Source of the DNA: Bifidobacterium callitrichos DSM 23973
GTDB taxonomy: Bacteria > Actinomycetota > Actinomycetes > Actinomycetales > Bifidobacteriaceae
DNA length: 64,000 nt
Assembly: GCF_000741175.1 (NCBI RefSeq)
Contig: NZ_JGYS01000005.1
Coordinates: 124,001 to 188,000, forward strand
Direction: 5' to 3'
Position numbers and translations under genes: made by a program. The notes under the pieces are model-generated. The model did not search any database, had not been told where the DNA came from, and saw only the letters and a list, made by a program, of their open reading frames with translations. Shown one piece after another: positions 9,188-16,673 of the stretch (position 1 is the stretch's first letter; the number at the start of each line of letters is the position of its first letter).

Positions 9188-9203
9188 TCGAACACTTGTT
9201 CTA
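9188..9203. promoter_or_regulatory. LexA box 1 (proximal to LysM gene)
   Basis: TCGAACACTTGTTCTA is a near match to the actinobacterial SOS box TCGAAC-N4-GTTCGA, 16 bases upstream of the LysM gene start. Confidence 0.85.
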
Positions 9204-9257
9204 ACGAACGGATGTACTAATTGTGGCATGAATGTTCGAACGGCGCAACCCGCCGTG

Positions 9258-9273
9258 TCGAACAAATGTTTGA
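9258..9273. promoter_or_regulatory. LexA box 2 (proximal to lexA)
   Basis: TCGAACAAATGTTTGA fits the same SOS-box consensus, 50 bases upstream of the lexA start, consistent with autorepression. Confidence 0.87.
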
Positions 9274-9323
9274 TGAAATGAACAATTCACGTTATGCTTA
9301 TCACATATTCGAAAGGAGAGCCC

Positions 9324-10127
9324 ATGAGCACCATCCCGTTCAACCCGGGCATCGCCGACGGCCAGACCGAGACGGCAAAACCGCTTACCGACCGTCAGCG
9401 CCGCATCCTCGAGGCGATCACTACGTACCAGAACGAGTGCGGCTTCGCTCCCTCCTTCAGAGACATCGGAGAGGCCTGCGGCCTCAAGAGCCCCTCCTCG
9501 GTCAAGCACCAGCTGCAGGTGCTGGCGCAGAAGGGCTATATCCGCCTCAATGCGAACAAGGGACGCGCCATCGAGATCCTGCGTACGCCCGACGCCGAGA
9601 CGGCGTCATCCACCGATCAGCATATCCCCATCCAACCGTCCCGTACGGCCGCGGACATCGAGGCCAATGACGGCGGGGAACGACGTTCCAGCGCCATCGT
9701 CTACCGGTTCCCCACCACGCTTGGGCAGGAGACGGACGAGGAGTCGTCGGATTCCCGTGACGTCCCGCTTGTGGGCCGCATCGCCGCGGGCGTGCCAATC
9801 ACCGCCGAACAGCATGTGGAGGATGTGATGCGCCTGCCCGAGCGTCTGACCGGTTCGGGCGGAAGACTGTTCATGCTGGAGGTGCATGGCGATTCGATGA
9901 TCGACGCCGCCATCTGCGACGGCGATTTCGTCGTGGTGCGCGAGCAGAACGACGCCGTCAACGGCGATATCGTCGCCGCCCTGCTGGACGGCGAGGCGAC
10001 GGTGAAGACCTATCGCAAGGAGCATGGCCATCTGTGGCTGATGCCGCACAATCCCGCTTACGCCCCCATCGACGGCACGCAGGCCACGATCATGGGCAGG
10101 GTCGTGACGGTTCTGCGCAAGCTGTGA
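9324..10127 (+). CDS. lexA: SOS response repressor LexA
   Basis: Repressor of DNA-damage genes that cleaves itself when RecA is activated. From the ATG at 9324 (AAAGGAGAG upstream) it has 267 residues: winged-helix domain (about 21-85), linker (about 86-148), cleavage site Ala155-Gly156 in RIAAGVPI, catalytic Ser191 in HGDSM and Lys228 in ATVKTY. The linker is long for the family and rich in Ser, Asp and Glu. The last 46 bases belong to a sequence repeated perfectly about 3.3 kb downstream, so the gene end may have been rebuilt by an insertion event. Confidence 0.95.
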   Translation: MSTIPFNPGIADGQTETAKPLTDRQRRILEAITTYQNECGFAPSFRDIGEACGLKSPSSVKHQLQVLAQKGYIRLNANKGRAIEILRTPDAETASSTDQHIPIQPSRTAADIEANDGGERRSSAIVYRFPTTLGQETDEESSDSRDVPLVGRIAAGVPITAEQHVEDVMRLPERLTGSGGRLFMLEVHGDSMIDAAICDGDFVVVREQNDAVNGDIVAALLDGEATVKTYRKEHGHLWLMPHNPAYAPIDGTQATIMGRVVTVLRKL

Positions 10128-10129
10128 TA
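10082..10129 (+). repeat. Direct repeat DR-L: lexA 3' end (upstream copy)
   Basis: 48 bases identical to 13338-13385. It covers the last codons of lexA and its TGA stop plus TA. The sequence after it, including the terminator, is similar but diverged between copies. Confidence 0.95.
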
Positions 10130-10147
10130 TAGCAGACGCCCCGCAGC

Positions 10148-10177
10148 AGAAAACCCCGGCACTGGCCGGGGTTTTCT
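10148..10177 (+). terminator. lexA terminator (upstream copy)
   Basis: Perfect stem AGAAAACCCCGGC with loop ACTG, followed by GTAG. It is flanked by A and T runs, so it can serve lexA and also the convergent histidine kinase gene. Confidence 0.85.
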
Positions 10178-10195
10178 GTAGGGCAGCACGCCAAC

Positions 10196-11395
10196 TTATC
10201 GCTTAATGACAGCTTCCATAGACCAGCGTCCAGCATCCTGTGATACCCGCATTGAACCGCCATACCGATGGAGCCTCTCCCCATATCGCCCCAAACCGGA
10301 ATGCATATGATGCATATCATCACTCATCCGTTTCAACGGGACGTCGGTGACTCTCATGATGTACTGACGTGGCAAGGTCTCGATGCTGAACACATAATCG
10401 AACCTCGGATCTGCGTGACTAGCTATGTTACCCAATGATTCCCGCATGAGACCAGTCAGTAAAGCCACGACCTCCGGCGTATCCTCATGATCACTCGTAT
10501 CGGGAAGCAGTATGCTCCCATTGAAGCCCATCGCCGTCAACCGTTGCCTCTGCCGATCCCCGATTTGCCGCAATCGATCAGGCAACACGGATTGCGGCAA
10601 TCGCTTCTCATCATTCAGATCGAACCCATCCGCAGTCCCCTCATTGAGCTGGTTGATGAGCTGACGAACGCCGATGTTGGCATGCATCATTGATTGCAGC
10701 GCATTGCTGAGTTCAGCATTATCGGAAGGTGATATCTGCATATGATGCCTGAGAATGAGTACTGCATCCGTGATGTCATTGGCGATATGGTCATGCAGCT
10801 TTTCGGTGACAGCATCTCTAGTTCGACATTCTCGCAAACGTTGCCGCATCAACGCCTTGTCCTGTTCCTGCCGCATGACATATCCTACAAGCATGGAAAG
10901 CAGTAAGGCCGATACGGGAAACAACAGATAGAGAAACAACATATTCGGCAGTGTGTGAGACGTGCCGACAACCAGATCCATTTCAAATGTGTTCAACGAT
11001 CCAGATACTACTCGAGTCATGAATGAAATGATTCCTATGACAATGGTTCCAGCTATCCCCTGCTCGATATTACAGTAACCCAACACTGCGACTGCAAACA
11101 TACAGGAGATGAAATAACTGTTTGGTAAAATAATGTCGGCCCCCGGGAATACTCCTATGACCCAGCAAAGCAGAATCATCCAACTACCTACATACGGATA
11201 TATATTGACGATCAACAATGCGGTACACGAAACGATCAATAATGATGATTGCGCAATTGAATAGTTGATTTCCATTAGTGGAAGTGCAATACAACAGAGA
11301 AGAATACAGATCGCGGATGGCATATACGTCCATGGATATCCACGATGATAGCGAGACAACAGATTTGCTACATCATCTTTGATAATGCCAAACAT
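10196..11395 (-). CDS. NarL-type sensor histidine kinase (island copy)
   Basis: A 399-residue membrane sensor: about six membrane segments (residues 25-175), then a dimerisation helix with the likely phospho-acceptor His201 in EKLHDHIANDITD, then an ATPase-like domain. The N-box region is ESLGNIASHADP and a GLGRYGERL motif is present, but the DxGxG ATP-binding motif is not: VTDVPLKRM stands in its place. It may be a weak or atypical kinase. It lies 12 bases after its response regulator and both read away from the exported-protein gene. The ligand is unknown; a peptide signal would fit the membrane topology. Confidence 0.8.
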   Translation of the reverse strand: MFGIIKDDVANLLSRYHRGYPWTYMPSAICILLCCIALPLMEINYSIAQSSLLIVSCTALLIVNIYPYVGSWMILLCWVIGVFPGADIILPNSYFISCMFAVAVLGYCNIEQGIAGTIVIGIISFMTRVVSGSLNTFEMDLVVGTSHTLPNMLFLYLLFPVSALLLSMLVGYVMRQEQDKALMRQRLRECRTRDAVTEKLHDHIANDITDAVLILRHHMQISPSDNAELSNALQSMMHANIGVRQLINQLNEGTADGFDLNDEKRLPQSVLPDRLRQIGDRQRQRLTAMGFNGSILLPDTSDHEDTPEVVALLTGLMRESLGNIASHADPRFDYVFSIETLPRQYIMRVTDVPLKRMSDDMHHMHSGLGRYGERLHRYGGSMRVSQDAGRWSMEAVIKR

Positions 11396-11407
11396 GGAAC
11401 CGCCATT

Positions 11408-12109
11408 TCAGATAAGGTGCTGTTGTTGGCAGATACGTATCGCTTCGAAACGTTGCCGAACGCCGAGCTTGCGTGCTGCATGACTTGTATGCGACTGCAC
11501 TGTTCCAACGGAGATATGCAGAGACTTTGCTATCTCCTTCGTGGTCATACCGCGGGCGTACATCGACAATATACCGATCTCGCGTTGTGAAATGCCCCGG
11601 ACATCTACTTCGCCGCGCACATGCTCGTACGCATCACGAGGCGTCATGAACTCCTGACTTCCATCCTGAACAATGTCCGCAACCTCATCTCGAAAGCCAT
11701 GTTGATTCGATCCACGCAATACATCAACGAACATGGCCGAGCCAACGGAGTCCTTACTTACCAGAGCCTGCGCACCCGCATCAACAAGGCGCGCACGATA
11801 CTGTTCGAGTGGATAGGCGGTGACGCCGATGAGGCGAATGGTCGACGATCGTCTGCGTAGCTCTCTACATACGTCCACACCGGATATGCCGTTAAGCACA
11901 AGATCGAGTATCACCACGTCGGGCTGCAGAGCATCATATGTGATGTGTTCCATAAGCCGCTGAGGCTTGGTCTCCTTCCAGATCACCTCCATATCCGGCT
12001 TACGATGCCGGATGAGCATATCTATCATCATTAATGCGCAGACATCATTGTCCAATATGCCGATACGCAATCGCCGCGATCCCCGGTCTTCCGCCATAGC
12101 TACTTTCAT
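11408..12109 (-). CDS. LuxR/NarL-family response regulator (island copy)
   Basis: A 233-residue regulator. The receiver domain has acidic residues ILDND and phospho-acceptor Asp69 in VVILDLVLNG, Thr in VTAYP and Lys in LVSKDS. The C-terminal LuxR helix-turn-helix is ISQREIGILSMYARGMTTKEIAKSL. It pairs with the kinase downstream. Two palindromes in the divergent promoter region are candidate binding sites. The start is uncertain: ATG at 12109 has no clear ribosome site, ATG at 12097 follows GAAAG. Confidence 0.88.
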   Translation of the reverse strand: MKVAMAEDRGSRRLRIGILDNDVCALMMIDMLIRHRKPDMEVIWKETKPQRLMEHITYDALQPDVVILDLVLNGISGVDVCRELRRRSSTIRLIGVTAYPLEQYRARLVDAGAQALVSKDSVGSAMFVDVLRGSNQHGFRDEVADIVQDGSQEFMTPRDAYEHVRGEVDVRGISQREIGILSMYARGMTTKEIAKSLHISVGTVQSHTSHAARKLGVRQRFEAIRICQQQHLI

Positions 12110-12191
12110 AATACTATATTACACCTAAAACTGACAACATCACGTTCGTTCCAGTTTTTCTTGAATCCTAGTTGCATCGGCATACATACCA

Positions 12192-12237
12192 TGACATAAT
12201 GTCAATTATTCGCATAGATGCGAATACATCTTATAAT
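12192..12237 (+). promoter_or_regulatory. Promoter and two palindromic operators for the exported-protein gene
   Basis: A -10 TATAAT lies at 12232-12237, with TTCGCA 17 bases upstream at 12209-12214 as the -35 region. That -35 lies in a perfect palindrome ATTCGCATAGATGCGAAT (12208-12225), and a second palindrome TGACATAATGTCA is at 12192-12204. The spacing suggests control by the adjacent response regulator. Operator identity is inference. Confidence 0.6.
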
Positions 12238-12257
12238 TCTTAAGAAAAGAGTACATT

Positions 12258-12875
12258 ATGAATATCAAGCGATGGAATATTATGTGCATAGTATTTACTA
12301 GTATATCCACTCTGCTTTTGCCTATTTCTGTATTGCAACAATCGCATGCAAATGAATCAAATTCATCTGAGCAGATTCCGAAAGAAATGTACGGACTCGA
12401 TTATTACATTTCTATTTCCAATAACAAGCTGTGCTTTGATTCCAACTCTGCTCTCTCGAACGGTTATTCCAATTCTGCTGTAGAGTTTGTTTCAAACCAA
12501 ATTAATTACATGAATACCGCAATCAAAACAGGATCAATACTAAATACTTATGATTATTCAGTAACTTCAACTTCGCTGACTACTTATGTTCTCTCGAAAG
12601 CAAAATGGATTAATAAGGAAGTACACCATTGGTACGGATTACATGAATTCTGGATGGATAGCGAGAAAACAAAGCAGTATATCTCAGGACTAGAGAAAGG
12701 AAATGTTGGGAATTATATACCAGGTTGGCTTGGCACCGTTGCTAAACTGTATAGCTCAGCCACAATAGCCGACGCCAAAATGGCAGCTCGTCCTGGACGC
12801 GGAATCATTATGCACAGCCAGTTCAGTGGCACGGGTATTACTTCTGTAGCCAGTATATGGCATCATTCACAGTGA
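12258..12875 (+). CDS. AT-rich exported protein of unknown function
   Basis: 205 residues. The N-terminus is a signal peptide (KRW, hydrophobic stretch to about residue 26, probable cleavage after SHA near residue 31). The mature part is rich in Ser, Asn, Tyr and Thr, has one Cys, and ends in a Gly/Ser/His-rich tail (GRGIIMHSQFSGTGITSV, then ASIWHHSQ). I do not recognise the family. The gene is much more AT-rich than the chromosome. It is the first gene of a unit facing a two-component system and is followed by a small membrane protein. That layout is typical of secreted effectors or bacteriocins with an immunity partner, which is only a hypothesis. Ribosome site AAAAGAG. Confidence 0.75.
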   Translation: MNIKRWNIMCIVFTSISTLLLPISVLQQSHANESNSSEQIPKEMYGLDYYISISNNKLCFDSNSALSNGYSNSAVEFVSNQINYMNTAIKTGSILNTYDYSVTSTSLTTYVLSKAKWINKEVHHWYGLHEFWMDSEKTKQYISGLEKGNVGNYIPGWLGTVAKLYSSATIADAKMAARPGRGIIMHSQFSGTGITSVASIWHHSQ

Positions 12876-12901
12876 CAAGACGATAGTTGGAGATGATGGA
12901 T

Positions 12902-13291
12902 ATGATCCGTTGGTTATTTGTTTGGGTTGGTTATATCGCCTATGTCGTCGTACTGAATCTTGGTGTGCACACAACCGGGCAAATGAGCATCGCGGATCAA
13001 ATGGCATTACCATTGGGAACGCATACCTGGTTTGCGCTGTGGTGCACGCTCGGGCTTGCCATTCCAGCATTCATCCGACTGTCACATGGGTACCCGAAAT
13101 CATTCGTCGCACTTACCACTGCGATCTGCACACTCGCATGGCTGTCCATGGGCATGCGGTATGCCCCCATCATTCAGATCGGCCCTCTCAATGAAACAAT
13201 CATCGATTGGATCAGCGATGGATTGAACCTTGCTTCAATAGTGGCATTAGGTATGGCGGCATGGCGGAGCTCCGGCGACGATTCCCGTTAA
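12902..13291 (+). CDS. Small four-helix membrane protein
   Basis: 129 residues from the ATG at 12902, which is nine bases after GGAG; in-frame TTG/ATG codons at 12887-12896 overlap that site. Four predicted membrane segments (near residues 3-20, 44-60, 70-86 and 105-122). It begins 26 bases after the exported-protein gene and is probably co-transcribed. No family recognised. A role in immunity to, or export of, its neighbour is possible but untested. Confidence 0.65.
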   Translation: MIRWLFVWVGYIAYVVVLNLGVHTTGQMSIADQMALPLGTHTWFALWCTLGLAIPAFIRLSHGYPKSFVALTTAICTLAWLSMGMRYAPIIQIGPLNETIIDWISDGLNLASIVALGMAAWRSSGDDSR

Positions 13292-13337
13292 CGGACATCG
13301 TCAGTCACAGAACCTGTCTTCACCTTTAGCCGATCCC

Positions 13338-13385
13338 GGCCACGATCATGGGCAGGGTCGTGACGGTTCTGCGCAAGCTGTGATA
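13338..13385 (+). repeat. Direct repeat DR-R: lexA 3' end (downstream copy)
   Basis: Identical to 10082-10129 over 48 bases, including the former lexA stop. No lexA reading frame precedes it, so it is a gene-end fragment left beyond the island. Confidence 0.95.
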
Positions 13386-13404
13386 CACTGAACGCCCAGC
13401 AACA

Positions 13405-13432
13405 GGAGACCCCGGCAACAGCCGGGGTTTCC
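13405..13432 (+). terminator. Terminator hairpin (downstream copy of the lexA terminator)
   Basis: Stem GGAGACCCCGGC, loop AACA. It matches the layout of the hairpin at 10148-10177 with several substitutions, and now terminates the exported-protein unit. Confidence 0.75.
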
Positions 13433-13521
13433 GCGTTTCTCAAGCAAAACGGGAATGGTATTGAGAAGCGGTCTCATTCCGCGAATACCGAGAAGGCACG
13501 AAGGAAACGAGGATTACGACC

Positions 13522-14472
13522 ATGGCACATACGCACGCACCGCTCGCGGAGAGGGGATCGAACGGATCCAAGGAGCATCAGCATCGGCTGACGGCGACGC
13601 TGGCCGTCACCGCCTCGGTGTTCGTCATCGAAGTGGTCAGCTCACTGCTGACCGGATCGCTGGCGCTGCTGGTGGACGCCGGTCACATGCTCACCGACAT
13701 GTCGGTGCTCATCGCCTCTACGGTGACGGCAATTCTGATGCGCCGCAAGCCCAACAATCACCGTACGTGGGGCTGGGCGCGCCTCGAGGTGCTGACGGCC
13801 GCAGCCGGTGCGATCGTACTGTTGATCGTTGGCATCTACGCTCTCGTGGAAGCGGGCATGCGCCTGTTCGGCGGCTCCGAGGCCGGCATCGAGGACATCG
13901 ATCTGCTGCTGTTCGTCGGCATCCTCGGTCTGGCGGCGAACGTGGCGTCGATCTTCATCCTCGCCTCGCAGCGCGGCGACAACATGAACATGCGTGCCGC
14001 GTTTCTGGAGGTGATGAACGACGCCCTCGGCTCGGTGGCGGTGGTGTTGTCCGCATTGGTGATGATGTCGACGGGCTGGGATGGGTTCGACGCGGTGGCA
14101 GGCGGCGTGATCGCCCTGATGATGATCCCGCGCGCGATCGCGCTGCTGCGCAATGCGGTGCGCGTGCTGCTCGAGGAGACCCCGGAGGGATTGGATCTGG
14201 ACGCAGTGCGCGAGCATCTGGAGCATGTGCCCCATGTAGTGGCCGTGCATGATCTGCATGCGAGCACGGTTTCGACCGGCATGCCGATCCTCATGGCGCA
14301 TATCGTCGTCGAGAAGGGCCTGACGATGGAGCAGGCCGCGGATATCCTCGAGCAGTTGCAGGACTGCCTGCGCGAGCACTTCCCCGTATCGGTGCCCCAT
14401 ACCACGTTCCAGTTGGAGCCGGAGGGCTACCGCTCCCCCTCCGACGATCAGATGCACCCATCGGAGAAGTGA
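13522..14472 (+). CDS. Cation diffusion facilitator (Zn2+/Co2+/Cd2+ exporter, CzcD-like)
   Basis: 316 residues: His-containing N-terminus, six membrane segments (about 25-205), then a cytoplasmic metal-binding domain. The transport site is DAGHMLTD in helix 2 and EVMNDALGS in helix 5. The usual HxxxD of helix 5 is ExxxD here, so metal preference may differ from classical CzcD. It likely exports zinc or a related divalent ion by proton antiport. The start ATG has a weak GAGG-like site upstream. No metal regulator is adjacent. Confidence 0.88.
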   Translation: MAHTHAPLAERGSNGSKEHQHRLTATLAVTASVFVIEVVSSLLTGSLALLVDAGHMLTDMSVLIASTVTAILMRRKPNNHRTWGWARLEVLTAAAGAIVLLIVGIYALVEAGMRLFGGSEAGIEDIDLLLFVGILGLAANVASIFILASQRGDNMNMRAAFLEVMNDALGSVAVVLSALVMMSTGWDGFDAVAGGVIALMMIPRAIALLRNAVRVLLEETPEGLDLDAVREHLEHVPHVVAVHDLHASTVSTGMPILMAHIVVEKGLTMEQAADILEQLQDCLREHFPVSVPHTTFQLEPEGYRSPSDDQMHPSEK

Positions 14473-14570
14473 CAGACACGCAAGCAAGAGTACATGCGAA
14501 AGATCGAGGGAGGGTACAGATAAAAATCAGGCCACTTCAGCCCGATGCCTAGGTGTCTGTCTGGTCGATG

Positions 14571-14950
14571 CCGTGGTGTTTCTGCCACGATTCGCATGAC
14601 GAGCCGATTCCACGCTGTTGTGCCCCTCTGCTCTTCCACAACACAACCGGAACCGCACTTTCGCGATCCTGTGGCAGCGATTCCTGTCACATCACAGGCG
14701 ATTTTGTTCTTTCGAACACTTGTGGCAACGGGCACTGCCACAACACGGCAAAATCCACGCAATACAGACGTTGTGACGAGCCTCTTAATTGCAGAATCCT
14801 TGAAATTCCGCCATTCCTTGCAAATCGCATCACAGACACCTCGAACGCGCATTGCCACAACGTGCCCGGAATTCCGTTTTCAAACACTTGTGACAGCGGA
14901 TTCCGCCATATCGCGCCGATTCGGTCGAAATGATCGCGTTGTGACAACAG
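14571..14950. repeat. Intergenic cluster A: inverted repeats of the word TTGTGGCA
   Basis: TTGTG(G/A)CA and its complement recur at least eight times in the gap between the CDF gene and ldh. Clearest hairpin: TTGTGGCA, eight-base loop, TGCCACAA at 14720-14743. Another is CGTGG-8-CCACG at 14572-14589. Reading frames across it look like chance products of the repeats. No protein or known RNA recognised. Confidence 0.6.
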
Positions 14951-15085
14951 GTACGAGACGCAGGCGCCGATCGATACGCCAATCAAGCTTTCTAGTCCGA
15001 GCGTCCAGCTCCAAGCCGTCCGGCTGGGATGATTATCCCGGTCGGCAAGTTCATCGCAAAGCCCCTTCCCGCCTATTCACGGCTA

Positions 15086-15125
15086 GGCGACCAAGACCAG
15101 CTACGCACTACCGACACAGACCCCC
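15086..15125 (+). repeat. Dispersed motif M, copy 1
   Basis: About 40 bases beginning GGCGACCAAGACCAG and ending in CCCCC, closely similar to 56474-56512. Both copies lie in the gap downstream of a minus-strand gene (ldh here, aspS there) and before a purine-rich tract. Confidence 0.7.
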
Positions 15126-15148
15126 ACACCGACATCCGATTATAAGGA

Positions 15149-15343
15149 AGATGAAGAGGAAAAGGGAGAAAGGAACAGACCAAGAAGCAAAGAAAAGGAA
15201 GAGGAAGAGCAAAAGGAAAGAAGAAGGGAAAGGGGAAGAAGAGAAGAGAGAAGAGAAGAGGAGGAAGGAAGTAAGGAAGGAAAGGAAGGGAAGGAAGAAG
15301 GGGGAAAGGAAGAGGGGAAAGAAGAAAAAAGCGGTGGCCTCCA
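15149..15343 (+). other. Long polypurine tract
   Basis: About 195 bases of almost pure A/G on the plus strand (only about eight pyrimidines), made of irregular GAAGAGG, GGAAAG and similar words. Open frames across it encode only Lys/Arg/Glu or Phe/Leu/Pro/Ser strings and are rejected as genes. It could form triplex or slipped structures. It lies just beyond the ldh terminator. Confidence 0.8.
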
Positions 15344-15371
15344 ACCAAGCAGGGCAAGGTTGGAGGCCACC
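15321..15371 (-). terminator. ldh terminator
   Basis: 14-bp perfect stem GGTGGCCTCCAACC (15333-15371) with an 11-base loop. On the minus strand it is followed by GCTTTTTTCTTC, a good intrinsic terminator for ldh. Confidence 0.88.
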
Positions 15372-15386
15372 GTAATCACAGCCCAT

Positions 15387-15422
15387 CACCGGCGCACGTG
15401 TGAATAACCACGCGCGCCGGTG
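15387..15422 (-). terminator. Second hairpin just after ldh
   Basis: Stem CACCGGCGCACGTG with one mismatch and an eight-base loop, ending 24 bases past the ldh stop. It lacks a T run, so it may act as a 3' stabilising hairpin ahead of the terminator. Confidence 0.55.
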
Positions 15423-15445
15423 ATGCCGGTTCAGTCAGAAGCCGA

Positions 15446-16426
<981 letters not shown>

Positions 16427-16673
16427 TTAGAGTGGACGTCCGCTTGCGGGCGGACATCATTCAACCAACGGCTCTCAATGTACTCCCATTACCTGACTTC
16501 GCATACACCGACACACGTCATGAATCGTTGGAAATACTGGATTGTTATCGCTCACAACATCATGCAGGGAACAATGTGGTAAAGGTCACATTGACAGTGC
16601 GTGAACATTCGTCAACACCCGGTCGGACACGCCGACAGAGCCGGTCCATACGCACCCGAGAGCCACCCGAGAG

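Larger units (their letters stand above)
10082..13385. mobile_element. Putative genomic island at the lexA 3' end
   Basis: A block bounded by two perfect 48-bp direct copies of the lexA 3' end, each followed by a similar but diverged terminator hairpin. Inside are a histidine kinase and response regulator on the minus strand and, divergently, an AT-rich exported protein and a small membrane protein. Base composition inside is clearly lower in GC than lexA and the CDF gene outside. No integrase or transposase is seen, so the entry route (site-specific, or recombination with a related strain) is open. Confidence 0.65.

Noticed and set aside
10130-13337. Integrase or transposase in the lexA island
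   Set aside because: All frames between the repeats were considered; only the kinase, regulator, exported protein and membrane protein are credible.
14545-15375. 276-residue frame across cluster A and the polypurine tract
   Set aside because: Composition is dictated by the repeats and purine bias; no ribosome site; contains the motif M repeat.
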